NCBI RefSeq assembly: GCF_036370855.1
Contig: NC_088101.1
Coordinates: 65,843,559 to 65,907,558, forward strand
Origin: Dromaius novaehollandiae
Lineage: Eukaryota > Chordata > Aves > Casuariiformes > Dromaiidae
DNA length: 64,000 nt
Reading direction: 5' to 3'
The position numbers and the translations under genes were made by a program. Positions 48,901-63,684 of this stretch are shown piece by piece; within the stretch, counting starts at the first letter, position 1, and the number at the start of each line of letters is the position of its first letter. The notes under the pieces are model-generated. The model searched no databases, was not told the DNA's origin, and saw only the letters and a program-made list of their open reading frames with translations.

Positions 48901-51900
48901 GAGAGATGCTGTATCAATTAAATTCCAACAGATTAGAAGATTTTTGTCTGTCACTAAGTGATTCCATGGATTTAATGTATTTTACATTGCCATCTGTTCA
49001 AAACTCAGTAGAGAAATATCCTGTCTCTAGTTGAAACTGTTTGAAAATAATTATATCTTCTTCTAGAATAACAAAATAGCAATCTGTTAGGAACTTTATC
49101 ATGCTGTAAGAGAACAATACTTGTTAACTTATAACTTTTTTTATTCATTCAGGGTTTTGAACTGAAGTAATATTTATAGAAATACAAATTTCTACCTTAG
49201 ATTCCAAATTTAGGGAGGTAGAAGTGATGAGGAAGGAACAAAGAGCATAAAAGGAATAAAATTTCCATGCTGATATCACAAAAAGCAAGTATCATTTAAC
49301 TTCTCTGTTATTAGATTCTCTAATTTAGCATACCTCAGTCTATGAAAATTTCTCTAGCTGCAGGCATCTCTGATTCTTCTAAACAAAGCTATTACAGTTT
49401 TCTGTAACAATCAATATTTTGTCAACCTCCCTTATGAATTCTAAAATTATTTTTAAGAGCTCAGCTACACAAGCAGACTGGTCAGAGGACTGAGCAATGG
49501 CTCTAATTATAAGCATCTGAATTTCTCACTGGTTCAGGTTTACCTAATTTGCCTTTCTGGGAAAGGTAATACACGCCTAAGGCATGGCTTTGATAAAATG
49601 CACTACATCATTAGCACACAGCATTTAGAAGTCCAGTCAATTCAAACTTCATTTACATTTCTAAAAAGCACAAATATTTTGCTTGCCCAGAGACTGATCT
49701 CGCACTGCTTACACATCCTTTGAATTTGATATTTGTCTCATCAGTGAAAAGTGCAAATTCAAAGCAATTATACTAAAGCTAGCAGCATGCCACAAATCTG
49801 AAGTAAGTATTATCTGAGAGCCAGATCTGTTCCAGTGATAGCAACTGATGATCTTCGTTGAACATGAAGGCATGATTAGGTCTCTCAAAATCTGTGTTTT
49901 GCATTTTGACGACTATAAACAAGGGAGAGGAAGATTTATACAATTCTCAACTCATTTACCGAAACATCAATACCCATAGCATACCTAAATCATAGATAAT
50001 TTCAATGTCCAAAAAGATGACAGTTCCAAAGTGTAAAACTACTCAGCCAAGAGGAAGACCACGTGTGTTTGCATTCATGAATGATGAATGTTAGGTCACG
50101 TGGAACTCTTTAGAGGGAAAGGAAGGGTGATCCTTAAAAGCAACTAAACTTGCTTAGCTGAGAGGATTTTCTGTAGCTTGGAGGGGGACAGGCAGAAACA
50201 CATAAGGAGGCAGACTTGGCAACTTTGAAAGAGGCAGGGGCTGGGTGTAACAGGGAGCAACTCCAAAACTCTAACTTTATAGATGATGGAAGGAAAGAGG
50301 CTTTTCTGGAGACTTAAAGGAGGCTGAAGAGTTTACTTCACATAGGAAGTCACTGAAAGTTGTTTGAATAGATAGAGTGGAAGGAGATGATGCTAAAGAT
50401 GAGAGGGAAGATGCATAGTGAGACCTTTATATTCTGTCTCATTCAGCAGTTCTATGTTTTCACTATCTAAAAATGTTTGTCTTCAGTTTTAGTTTTTGAT
50501 CTAATAAAGTGTAGCTTTAGAGAACTTTTTGCTTTTGGTATCTCTTGGTGTGTTATTTGCACCTCGAGACTGAATCAAGGGTCCATCAAACAAAAATATA
50601 AACAAAGAAACATTAGGAAATCAACAGCTACTGATTTATAAAGAGATAGCACAAAAAAATGAAGCTGAAGCTACCTGTAAAGACATACCAGCTTTGTTTT
50701 ACCTACAGATTAAACCCCGAAAAGTTCACTAACTCAGAAACACAGCCTGAGGAAACAAAAAGTTTGGCCTTGTTCATAGAACTTTTGAGTTTTGAAAGTT
50801 GCAGTGATTTATTCGGTGATTTTAATATAAGGTTCAAAATGAGGAGTGTAATAGACACTCTACTCACTCCCTTAAGCAGGGAATGTTATTGCAAATGACT
50901 TGGTATATATTTTGTAAGGAAAATTAATTTGCATGGAAACAAGTGCCTGCTATGATATATCCTTACCATTTACAAATATTATGTTGGATCCTATAAAAAT
51001 ACAAATTACAAGCCATGTATACCAATTTGCTGTTGGAATAGGACTGACAGACTATAGAATGATATTGCATCTTATATGAGATTACAGACGGAAAAAAGAA
51101 TGAAACAAAAATTATTGGATAAGAAGACTTTAAGTAATTATGACTAGTTTTCAGCAATTTTCTCTCTCTGCTAAGAATTGGAAATAAAACCAACATCCAC
51201 AGCCGTGTACTAAACATACTGTTCTACTTTGAACTTTCTCCTGTTCTACTAGGATTTTGTCAGCTACGTTTTTTTTTTAAAAAAAGGACAGCATAAGAAG
51301 GTTAAAAAGAACATAAAAGAGGCATTCGTGCTTATAAAATTTGCCAATATATTTTAAAAAAAGAATAATTAAAACAAAGTTTAAAGGAAATCATCTTTTA
51401 TCTAAACAGGAAATGAGCAATTAAAATGAAATTTATGTCGTGTATTGAATAGCTATCCCAGACAGTAACCCTGACTATTACCCCAAATAATATAATTACC
51501 TCCTTCATGCTAAATAGTCTGTTGTTTGCCAAATGAAATGCAAAACAAGCTAACTCCATGTAATCCTGCAAATCCTGCTTAGAAAGAAGAGTATCATCAA
51601 TAACTATAGGTCAGCTTATTTCAAGAAAATCTATCAGGTATCCAAGCACATCAAAGCACTTGCACTGCAATTCTATCCTTCTCTGTTTTTTTTAATTATC
51701 AGGTTCTTCTCCACAGGAAGCAATTCTAAAGAGAATTGAAACAATTTATTTTGAAAGCTATAAACATCAGAAAGATTCTGCCTCATACATTCTAAAATGC
51801 AGAATAGCTTAACACCTCACAGCATGTAACAGCCATATATACAAGCCTTTTCCAGGTAAAGCAGCTTATTTCAAAATGCAGACTTTCACAAAATAACCCC

Positions 51901-52639
51901 AAATGAATCTCTTTCTATTAGTAACTGCACGACCTTATGTTAAAAAGGAAAACAATCTTTTATTGACCAGACGCAATTTTCTAATACCTAACTAAAAGGC
52001 GTATTTTGAATTTCTCAGATGCCAAATACTGAGAAATAAATAACAGTGCAAGTGAGAAGAACTATACATTTCATGCCCACATGTAAGAAGAACTTGTGAG
52101 GAAATAAAAGCAGATTTTCAGACCTGCTTGTTTGTCTGTGAAAAGTCAGAGTGAATTACTATTAGAAATATTTAACTTGTTCTGAAAGTACATGTCTTTT
52201 GAGCTCTGCTATGCATACCAATTTTAAACAGAACCTTTTATTTCCATATTGTTTAAGCTGCATCAGCACATTTCAGGGAACAAGAAAGTTTATGACAGCT
52301 TGCATTATTAGATTTCTTTATTATAGTATTTGCCATGACCTTCAGTACTGATCCTCTGCAAGATTTTGATTTTAATGTCTCAGATTCAAAACAAACTGAA
52401 AAGGTATTGTGAAAATGTCCTGCTTTGCAAGCAGTCAGTAGGAGTCACTAAGATTGAAGCTGCACTGACAAAAAGATATGGTGGCTTAGGTTAATCTAGG
52501 TACAGAAATTATATCTCCAGAAAGGTAACTTTAATAGCAATTTCTTACTTTTGTTTTGAATGCAACTAATAGCCCAAGTCGGTATGTCTGTATTCAGCAT
52601 TTCATACACAATCACACCCTCTCCCAAATACTGTGATGC

Positions 52640-53240
52640 AAGTGCCCCCCTTTCTCACTGATCATAGGGGAGACCTAGAGCATGCTCTAACTCTATGGTT
52701 GAATGGCAAGCTTTCAGCTGCAAGAAGTGGACCTGGGAGCAGACTGCAGAAAGCCAGGCCCCCTAACAAGCTACAGAGTCGCAGTCGCTCTCTTCCTCTC
52801 TCTTCCTGCAACTCCTGATGGCAGTTGCACAGCCAGCAGGATGATGAGCACTCTCACCAGGAAGAGTTGGAAGCTGTGGCGATGGATCCCCTTAGGACAG
52901 TATAGTATCCACAACTTCCAGTATCCATGCCTGGCTGAAAAACCTCTGCGATTCCTACTCTGATTTTAAGCTATGTGCCGAGTTTGGTGTTGTTCAGATG
53001 TTTCAGGAGCATTCAGAACTTAACAACCCTTTTCTGCCTTATTCCTGGATGATATTGGAACATGGGATTTCCAGATTAAATGCTTCTGTAACTCTGAGTC
53101 TTAACATAGGTGCAGAGATAGCTTTGTCTTTCAAAACACAGCCACAGTCAGAGTAAGGTGGCTACTAGAAGATCAGCTTTCTGAAACCGTTTGCTGGACA
53201 CACATGTCCAAATCCTATTTTCCGGGCCAAAATAGGTGCT
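52640..53240. other. Locally GC-richer intron patch with a small hairpin
   Basis: Base composition rises above the flanking intron, and two overlapping plus-strand frames (52633-52818, 52703-52963) stay open. A perfect hairpin CCTATTTT-CCGGGCC-AAAATAGG is at 53214-53236. No recognised protein, transposon end or splice site pair accompanies it. It could be an eroded transposable element or old exapted sequence. Confidence 0.3.
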
Positions 53241-54724
53241 CTGGATCTGTCCCATTTTCCTGAGCAATCATTCACTCACCAGTCATAAAAACTTTGTCTG
53301 GCATCAAAATATTGTCAAAGCAAGGTCAAGACATCCACTTTTAGTTTGAAAATGGCAAGGTCTAGAGCTGCTCTGTGGCACAAATAATGCTGTTAATTAA
53401 GCTCTGCAGCAAACACTAAGTTTTGCACTGCAATAATTATCAACATCATCTCCCCAGCTCAATATCAAGTACTTATTTAAATTAATTAGCTGGTATGACA
53501 TCCTCAATAACATTTCAAAAAAGAAATGGTTAAAATTCAGCTGAATATTATTAATAAAGTCTTTGTCTCCCAAAAGACTAAAACTTAGCTTATTACCACC
53601 TTGTTCTCAACAGATTAATAGCATGAAGTCCATAGCCATCAACTTTCCTTGCAAAATATTCAATATCCTGCAATAAAGTCTTTTAAAGTAAATATAAGAT
53701 GACAACTGATTATAGATCTGTCAGCTTGAGTAGGAAGACTTGACACTTTGTTTCTAGCTGCATTTGAAGTCTGTTAGTTTCCATAATTGCACAAATGAAA
53801 CCCTGGCATATTTTTCTAAGATGTGATAGCTATGAGCAAATAAGAGCTGTCACTCATTTATTAACATGATATAGAAGTAACGCAGTGAAAGCTAGCCATT
53901 GAATTGGTCAGCTTTTGCTTACACGAACTAATGCCATGTTCTGTTTGCTAGTCCTTCTGAAGACCTCTGGGGGATTTTCATTCATCATGATGATGACTCA
54001 TGCAATGCGGTTGCTCCCCTATTCCAGTCACTCTCTACTTTCATCTGAACACCAGCTAGTCTCCCAACACTAATCAATGTCTCACTAACCAGCATGATTG
54101 AACACGAGTTACAAGACTATTAGGAGCAGTCTGACTAAGCTGATCTTCATTTCATATTTCCCAGTCTGCTAGGCAAATTACATTGAAGAGCCTCATGACA
54201 TTAACCCTTCAAATTTTGTCAGGGAGAATTTAATACTATCAGTCAGGATGTACATTTAAGCCTCCATAACTATCACTAATTCAGTTGCTTACAGGCATAA
54301 TAATGTCAGTATTTATTTAATAAAAAAGAAACATGCAGCAGAAATACTCAGATTCAGTGGCCAGAAGGAACCATTATGGTCATCCAAACAGTTCCTTGGA
54401 TGCATAGATTGAAGATTTTCCACCTCCCAGAAGCAGAAATGAAGTCTGTCTTCTAAAAAATAACATTTTGGACCCCAAGGAATGGTGAGCTTATTATATA
54501 CCCTGATAAGCTGATATAATACTTTACTTACCCTTACCATGAGGAAACGTGTCTTCATCAATATTTGCCTTAACTCCCATTTCCAATCTCAGCACCAGGT
54601 TTGAATGAAAGATTTAGGAACCTCTCCTTTCTCTTATAAAATCATTTTCCTGTGGTAAGTTCTCTTCTCTGAATGTGTCTCAGTTACATGAACAGACCCT
54701 CTAAGCTTTACTTCGCATCAGCTT

Positions 54725-54880
54725 TCCAGTTCTTGAATCGTTCCGTAGCCACCTTTAACTCTCCCCAGTTTTACCACCATATTTTTGAAAAGAAATAGTT
54801 AAATATTGAACAGAATATTACAGCTGTAGTCTTACTAATGCTGAGTACAGAAATAAGATCACTTCCCTATCTCCCTATTT
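54725..54880 (-). mobile_element. Ancient CR1 fragment, minus strand
   Basis: Plus-strand words TTGAATCGTTCCGTAGCC, GAACAGAATATTACAGCTG and TAGTCTTACTAATGCTGAGTACAG (54735-54848) fit, in order, the antisense CR1 region that encodes the end of reverse transcriptase in old families. It is inserted in the same orientation as PCDH9. Boundaries are approximate. Confidence 0.6.
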
Positions 54881-57263
54881 TTTCGTACAATGAAGATCTG
54901 CATAAAGCGCCAGGTCTTCTCCAAAATGTGTGATAAATACCTACATCTAGAACCAGAATGCAGAAATCTCCCCAAAACATCTTAGCAACCTAATCTACTC
55001 ATCTCTAGTTGTCTCCTTTTGACTTCAAGGCACCTGTGCTTCCTGTTGGTGCTACCTGAATATCAGGTACATTCTTCTGTGTTAAAACCCACCAAAATTC
55101 AGGAAAAAGTTGAAACACCATCTCTGTCTTTAGAGGTATGCACCTGGAAAGCATGTTCAGAGCTCACTTAGCACTCAGCATCAGCACCAGCTTGCCTAAT
55201 AGATTTCATTCCTCTCAAAAATATGATTCCTGGAAGAGAAGATTAATTTCTAGTCCGTTATATAATAAGTGAGTGAGACCACTCCTAAATCACATTCTTA
55301 TACCCTCCCATCTGCAAAATTCAAAACCTCCTTCCAGCTTCCTAAAGAGATGCACATCCATCTGTGTTGATATATTAGTTGCCTTTGTCTATCTGATTTA
55401 TAATGCAGTGCATCATGCGTTGGGAGAATTCTGGATACTAAAATTAAGAAATCTTGCTTTTCCTCTTTGGAGGAGCTAGCTTCATTTTTCTTCTTGTACC
55501 AGAAGTAATGTAATAAAAGTCATATCACGCTCATGTTCCAGGCGTGAACAGAAATGTAACTCTTGCCACTATAAAGAGATTCTTACCCCATCTGCATTAC
55601 CCATTTACCTTCTAACTGTAGTTTGTGAAAATAAATGGTCACACTGCTTCTGTCATGAAGCCTTCCACTTACATCCTTTCCTACTTCTTTACTGAATTAT
55701 TAATAAAGTTTTTGTTTTCCTCTAAGTTCACCCAGAGAACTGAGAAAATACCTTTTCAGTGAAGCTAAACGTTCCCTCCTAAAAGTAAAGGCCTCCATCC
55801 AGAGGAACCTACAGATTTATGAGTTGGTAAAATATATTCCCTGTTATTTTCCCTGTCCCATTTGTCTCCAAAACCGTACCACAGCTCCTCTGCCTAATGT
55901 CTTCAGACATCCAAAAATAGAGGCCTAGAAAATCCTGACCGTTGTAACAGAATTCCATCAAGACTGCCTCACTTGCCCTAGCATGCTAATGCTGAATTCT
56001 CAGTCTGCCTTTTAACGTTAAAAAATATATATATATATTTAGTGTAGTCTTTTTGTTTTAATTTTTAAGATTTTATATGGCTCTTCTCACTACTTATTTG
56101 ACCTTCCTCAATTGTACATTGTCATCTAAGCCTTTCCAGTAACAAAGTGCCATATTTGTTTCTCACGCAACTAGTCCTCAAGTTGAGGCAGAAGCTCAGT
56201 GTTCTCCCCATTAAGCACTATGTTATTCTCATATAAATATCTTCTGAAAACTCACTTCTCCACAAGATCCACAGTAAACGTTTGTAAAACTCATTCAGAA
56301 ATTGTTTAATTTACAAGAACATATAGTGGTTTTGCTTTTATTTCAGAACAAAAATAACCTTTTTTATGTTCCCAACACATTCTGCTCTTTATGACTTAGC
56401 ACAGTTTTTACTGTGTGTTGTAAATTATTTTGAAGAGGATTTACATCTTCATAAGGTTTCTATGAATTATTTAGCACACTTCTGTATGCTGTAAATTATA
56501 GTTGGTCTCCTGGCTATATCTCAACTTTGCAGGGAGCAGAGACAGACAAGATCACTGTTAATTTAAGTATAAAATTAATCAAAGCATTAGTGAATGTAGA
56601 CCATTATCTTTAGCTTTGGTATTTAAATGAAACATTGCTTTCCAAAGCAGTCATAGTTGTCTTATGCTGATTTCCAGAACACATGGTGCTGGCATGCAAC
56701 TTCCCTGATAATCTTATGGGAATATATGACTGTAAGGAAACATGTAGATCAGAGTCCAGTACTGCTTCCCTGTATGGTGAATAGCTAAATTAGCAGAATC
56801 CCCAAATATCACCAAGATCATAGCACTTGTTCAAAAGATAAAGCAGGGTTAGGAGATGTAAGCAATCATCAGTGCCTCAAAAGGTAAAAACAAAACAAAA
56901 AAACCCTGAAAACTGAAGTGCTAAATTATGGATCAGGTAGGAAACAAAGCAAAAAAACCTCTCTCTCTCTCCTTGCTTCCCAAGTGACCTGAAGTAGTAG
57001 TCCTGAAGCATTGGACTGACATAGTTTAAATAGAATCTAACAAACATAATCCACATAGCAAGCCTGGAGAATTATTACATCAAGGCTTTAAAATGATCTC
57101 TCATTTAGTATTATTGAGGTAAAGAACTGGAAAGCTAACACGATAAAGCCACTCACTTCCAATTAAAGTTAGAGACAAAGGCATTTAAGTGCTTTGGAAA
57201 ATGTTGTCAATTGTGGTTTAAAACAAAAAAAACCACATTGTGGCTTACACGACTGAAGAAAAG

Positions 57264-57280
57264 CTTTTTTTTTTTTTTTG
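57264..57280. repeat. Poly(T) tract
   Basis: Seventeen or so T in a row flanked by AAGC and GCCAG. Simple homopolymer in the intron. Confidence 0.85.
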
Positions 57281-57854
57281 CCAGAAGAAAGAAAAATAAT
57301 TATTTTGGATATCAGTTGTTGCATTTTAAGCCACACCCTTGTTCTATAATTACTTACAAAACGAAGCCCCATTATCTTACCATGTAAGTATATATATTAC
57401 AGTATCCTTGCCATTTCCTATGTACTCTTATTTCTTATTTTATGAATAAGTTTGTCTTCTTCAAGAATAATCAAAGCTGAAAAAGAATCAGCTGCAATGT
57501 TTCTCCCTAGATTAATGAAAAGGTCTAAGAAGACAAGTCCTTTTAGGAACTTGGAGCACTTTTCCCAAGCTTTAGATAGTCCTTGTAAATAGGGAAAGAT
57601 AAATTGCCAGTTGCAGTTTTATTTCCAAAAGAACTCAGCCCCCACACCCCCAAAGTTTTGGACCTCTTTTATCATGAAAACCAATGTCTTCCTCCTATTT
57701 AAAGAAAAATAAGCATCTCAGCAATCCATTTCATCAAAGACAATCAAAAGGTGGCTTCTTTCTATGTTTTCAAAATTCTAATTACCCAAACTATTCTTCC
57801 AGTTTGCATTATGCCTTGAACAACAGTTCACATGACAGACAACAGAACTCTACT

Positions 57855-57909
57855 GTGTATATATATACACACATATACATACATACATATATATATATAT
57901 ACACATATA
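57855..57909. repeat. (TA)/(CA)/(CATA) compound microsatellite
   Basis: GTGTATATATATACACACATA followed by CATACATACATA and (TA)n. Probably length-variable; it accounts for a chance open frame reading YIYTHIYIHTYIY. Confidence 0.95.
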
Positions 57910-60900
57910 AAACACTTTTCTCTACTACCTGGGGGGGAAGAGTTCCACCGCTGCTTAGCCTGAATATCTTATTACATTGTACTTACACCTCACAGTGTTA
58001 TAGGCTTACTACAGATGTTTATTTATGACAGGTGTGCTATCCAAACAACTCTAGTAAGCCTACACATTGATTCAGAGATATTGCATTAAAAAACAACAGA
58101 ATCTTTTACTATTATTTCCAATTTCCTTAAGACTTTCTATTCTAAATAACACACTAATCTTTGCCAGTGGATATTAACGTATGTTCGATTACTTTCAATT
58201 TCCATGAGTAAAACATAATCTGCTGCTTAGAGCAAATAAAGACAAACACGCAGTTCCCCAGCAAAATAAGGAATGAGACAAAGAGGCAAATGCTATTAAA
58301 AGTTTTCATTCCATAGCTAGCAATTAAGAACTTTTCTTCTAATTTAGATAGCTGTTATCCAGATTGTGTCCTAGATATTGATGTCCCACATTCATCTTTA
58401 TCACAACTCTACTGAAATTAGAGTTTGCAGGAGGAAACTGGACCCTTTGCATTTACAATGCACAGTTTCTAGACAAAACAAACCCTCACCCACACGTACC
58501 TGCTGTATTCTTCCATAACAGTCTGTATTTCAGTCATAAGGTTTTATCACCATGTTATATTGTACAAATGCAAACTTTTAAACAATATAGTAGTCACAGC
58601 AGTTTATGAGATTCTGCAAAACAATACAGAGTACTATCATCTGAAAAAGTTATACCTAAATCTAACACCCTATTTCTGTATTTCTGTACTAAATTAAATC
58701 ACAAGCAAATGTGTGCTTCATGACCACATATTAAGTGGCTTTGCCCTTCCCCTCTACTGACATATACACACACTTCTTAGGATGCATTTCTGTGTTTACC
58801 TCTAACTTTTCTCTAGGTTGGCATATTATTTGCTCAAGCTTGCAGTAGTCAATCAATAGATTTCCACTTCAGCTGTTCAAGCAGCAACTAGTGGGGCAGT
58901 CACAACAAATACAATTCTGGCATCTCCTAATGTGTGTCCCTGCCTGTTATTCAGATGCTTTTTACACAAAGTTTACACGTAGACCATGTAGCTTTTACAA
59001 AGCTCAGAGCTTGGATTTTAAACAGAAAGCTTATTAGGCACAGGAGTCTCTCGAATTAAATCATAATAAATAGCCACTTAAAATGCTTTGGAAGACAGAA
59101 TGCATAGTAATATATTTTTATACAAAGATAGTGTTCACCTAAAGAGCAAAAAATAGAATAATAAATGTGATCAGTGAGATCTACAGGACACAGAAGTGTT
59201 AATGCGACACTACTTGCCTTTCTTGTCTTAATTTAATCATTTATAGAAACAGTGAACACACAAACAGACAAAAAGAATATAATTTCCTTATTTCCTTAGC
59301 TAAATCTCTAAGACACATGTAGATGTAGGAACACAGAGCTTGAAATCTGTCTCAGATATCAGTATTACTCCAAATTGGGTGAGTCTCTCTTATAAGCTGG
59401 GATTCCGTCTTGGAATTAAGTTATGATTAATTCATTCTATTCTATCAAGAATGTTTCCATAGAAACTTATATACACTCCAATGAAATGCTTTATGGTGAC
59501 TTGAATTTGCCTTGCACCTGCTCACAATTTAAGGGTACCCAACAAATGCTTTACCATTTTTCTATTTCCTCTTCAGTCTATTCATCTCCAAATATCTGTA
59601 TCAATTAAATAATCTCTGGAAACACCTAAAGTTGTTCTTTATTTTTGTATTTGCATTATCTCACCACTCTGTCTTTTTGTTACAATATAGCACAGAGAGT
59701 ATTCACTTCAAACAGACATACACACACATCCTTCAAGGGTGTGACCGAGCAGCCTCCCTGTGAATCAGGCAGAACCTTTTGCATCGAGGCCATTTTAATC
59801 AGAGCAGACTTCTACAAATAGAATTACCTTTTTACTATGCTCTTAGGAGATAAGGTTCACAGAAAAGCACCCATGCAAAAGAGAAGACCCAACAGGTTGC
59901 TTTTGAGAAATTTGGCTTAGCCTGCAAATTACTTCACTGAGAATTGAACTGTTCTTTGAATCTGGAAGGAGATAAGAGAAGGTTGAAGGAAGTTAAATTT
60001 TGAGCCCTGAAGATGTATGAAACAAATTTTAAACATTAAAAAAAATTTTTATACTTTTAATTCCATTTTACTTTGAGTTGTTTTGCATTAGTAATGGGTA
60101 GTATTTTCATAGCATTCATGATTCAGGACAGTGGTCGTGTCACAAAAATATTGCCTTAATATTGGGGTTATTAATGGCAGATTAAAATCAGTTTCATGGC
60201 AGAGAGAACATTCCTGACTTTTTCCACCCAATTATATCTTTGTGCATCTCTTAATCAGAAGAAAAAATATCAAATATGCTGGATGCGCATATGAAATCTG
60301 TTACCTTAAACGACTTGAAACACTTGACTAGTTGAACATTCAAGTGAATAGCGAGAAGTCTGTCTTACTGTAATATGCATCACCGGGAGAGGAATAAAAG
60401 TATAGTCACGTTAGGTTCTTTTCTGGCAAGACCTCGACTTTAAAACTCAGTCTTTCACATGTATAATTCACAGCAATGCCTGTGAACAGTAGTTTAAGAA
60501 AACACTTTTTTACGCTGCTCTGGAGATGGCGGTTCAAAACCCAGTACATAATTAAATACATGGGATGGATTTTACTGAGTGGTTAATGCATGTAAAATTT
60601 TCTTTGACAATTCAAATTTAAACTCACTTTAGTTCTTATAAATCTTGCAGGAGTATAATTGACTTAACATTTTCTTCAATACAGCTAATACATTACTTCC
60701 ATTTCTATCTGGACTTTCATATGAATTAGAACTAGCCTTGCTGAAAGGAATTAGCGATATCTGACAGCCAACACTGAAACATCTTGGGAAGAGCATAATA
60801 TTTTTGTTTGTTTGTTTGGTTTTATCTTTCAGCTGTAGCTGTATATGCAAGTATGGTAAGAGGACCTAAAAGAATGTGTTGTTAATGCCAGAACAGTAGT

Positions 60901-61550
60901 TGTGGGTAAAATTAATCTGATCAGTTCTGCCACTATAGTAGGATGAAATGCAGATAAGTTACTGTGTTATGAACTATATTTTTAGGTCTGCTGTACACCA
61001 GTTTCCTAAATGTCATCTAATTAACAGAAGCTGAACAAACAAGAAAGGACAAATGCATTGCCTCCCAAAATAAATTCCTATTCTGTATTGTGTTGACTTG
61101 AACCCATATTTAGTTCCCTTGAAATTAAATGCCTTTGATTTCCATACCTCTTTCTACTTTTCATGGCAACTTCAAATATAGCCTTAAACTCAAAATTAAT
61201 CTCTTATCTTTTTTACCTGAAAATTTGCAAAATAGCACATACATTGTGTAAACACTTCTTTTACAAAGTTAAACAAACACAAACCAAAATCCAAACCAAA
61301 AAAATCAACTACAACAAAAAAAGAAAAAAAATGCCTTTCAATGGAATCAACAGAAAGGAGTAACAGAAAGAACAGAAAGAACAATTTTTTTGCCAAGATC
61401 CTATAAACAAACTCACATATGTAACCCTGACATTTCTTTGTTTTGTCATCTTTCCTAGGTAGTAACAGCAGTTCTTTGTATGCTGCCACTTTTTTCTGGC
61501 TTTAAGTGTATTAACTACAATAGAAGAGAATTTTTTTGGAAGTCTTTCTA

Positions 61551-61553
<3 letters not shown>

Positions 61554-61577
<24 letters not shown>
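61554..61577. repeat. T24 homopolymer
   Basis: Twenty-four T (61554-61577) followed by AAAG. On the minus strand it is A24, so it could be the tail of a retroposed insertion in the gene's sense orientation, but no recognisable body lies upstream of it on that strand. Confidence 0.9.
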
Positions 61578-61584
<7 letters not shown>

Positions 61585-63635
61585 AAAAACATTTGGGGTG
61601 ATTGAACTGACTGTGTCACCTACAGCATAGTAGTTTGTAGGGTATCAGAATCTTCTCTAAAACTATAAAACATTGTCCTCCTTAGGGGATTTCTGCCGAG
61701 TGTCCCCAGAACAGTGAACAGTGCTAGAAAACAGGAAAAGACAAAAAACAAGATGTTGATTTTATAAAGCTTTCTGAAAGAATGTCGTTCTCCCTCAGCT
61801 CACATGTACAATATGAGCTCAACGTGGGATGTGCAAGACATATTCTATAGTTTAAGTCTTTAAGATCACTTCCACACCATTCTAGCTTGTATTGAGTTTT
61901 CATGGGAGTTTTCAGAAGAAAGAACTTTAATTGTCCTAATATTTATCCAAATAAAACCAAAAAAACAAAGCAGTCCCATCATTCTATAGGAAAACTGAAT
62001 CTCAGACATAGCCATAATTCCTTCCTAGGTTCCACATTTAATTTTTTATGGTATTCTATTTTGGGAGATTGGGGTGGGGAGAGATATTTTGGCAAATGAT
62101 AATCTACCTCTGCCTTTTCAGTTCCTGTGCCAAGAATTCAACTGCTACATATACTCTCCCTCTGGTCAGAAATGGCCTGAAACTGGTACTCAGTCAGACC
62201 ATAGGTCTTTTGAAAGTTATCCATTGAAATATGTAATTGTTTTGAATATATTGCTTTTTGCTGAGAAGCAAAAACAATACCCTAAAACAAAGACAACATT
62301 AGCAACAAAGAATGATTTTATTTACACATTTCCCTCTGGTTGGAACTGAAATTCAGCCTTTCTACAGTTATTCTCTAAAGTTTTCACCTTTGTCTTCTCA
62401 AATAACAATGCAATTACAAGACAGATTGCCACTTGACAACTTCTGATACCCACTTGGCAGTGTACTGTGGAGTTACTAGATCCTTTTTTCCTGTTTCATT
62501 CTTACACTCAATGTATTTCAACATTAAAGCTTGCATCTCTAATTACTTATATGCACTGTCTTGTACAGGTGGGGTGTAGCTGCTGAATATTTTGTATTTT
62601 TCCCACTCCTTTTCCCCCTCTCTCTCTTCCAACTGGGCCATAAAAATCTGTCACAGGATTCATAGTCATCTTTCTGCATAGTTCTTCAGCTTCCTTAAAA
62701 AGAAATTACAATACTGCATTGATTTAATGAGAGATTCCCTCAGTTGACCAGTTACCATATGTTCTATAGTTTGTTTTCCTCTAGTTCATTTTACACTACT
62801 ATATTTACATTCTAGAATGAATTGCCCGCAAACTTATTTTATAGCAAAGTAATTCATTCCTGCATCATCCCGTCTATGCATGCTTTTCAGGCCTGCTGAT
62901 TTTTACCTTACATTGGTTCCTGAATTATCTGCAGATTAGTCTATCTTGTAATTTTTTCCTTACTCCCTTGACAACACATTTTAGCCTTCAGTTACTTTCT
63001 CCTCCAGGTTGATGCTTCTTTTTCTTGTGAAACATTACATTGCATATGTCGCATTCACGTGGTAGAAAATTTGACCAAGCTGATCAGGCGAACTGACTGT
63101 GTCACCCCCTCTCACCATCTCTGATTACTGTTAAACTGTGGAACAAGATACAAAATTCATACAATTAAAAAACACTCTCAGCACTTCACTCACTAAAGGC
63201 ACTGTAGGTTTGCAGTTAATCATTTATCTGATCTGCTCTTCTTCTCTACTGAATAACTCAACTTTCTCTGCTACATTTAAAGTCCTTTTTAACAATTATT
63301 TAATGATCTTGACTGCACAGTTCCCATCATCTAAATAGAACATACAAGTAAGTCCATTTTGAACTGGCACCAATCCCATACTCCACTTTTTCTACCCATA
63401 ACCACTGTTCTAAGAAACACAACAATGTAAAACTAAATAAGCCAATGATCTGTGTATTTATTATCAGCAAATTGTGTTTTTCCATGTAAGCACTGATATC
63501 TCATCTGTTGCCACTTCTGCCTCGGTAACGTCTCATCTTTTGCTATTGAGAGCCTAGGTTAGTAAAGAAAGCTTCCTTTCCCAGGGACCTATCTTATGGT
63601 TTTTACCTCTTTTCCACACCCTCTCCCATCTTAAT

Positions 63636-63684
63636 TAAAAAATAAATAAATAAAATGAAAAAAAAAGAGAGAGAGAGAGAGAGA
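63636..63684. repeat. (AAAT)n, A-run and (GA)9 simple repeat
   Basis: AATAAATAAATAAAATG followed by A9 and nine GA units (63667-63684). A compound simple repeat at the end of the window. Confidence 0.95.

Noticed and set aside
54537..54592. Minus-strand open stretch reading LEMGVKANIDEDTFPHG followed by GTAAGG/GTAAGT donors
   Set aside because: The peptide looks coding-like, but no adequate acceptor precedes it (GGTGCTGAG has G at -3 and a poor pyrimidine tract), and I recognise no protocadherin segment.
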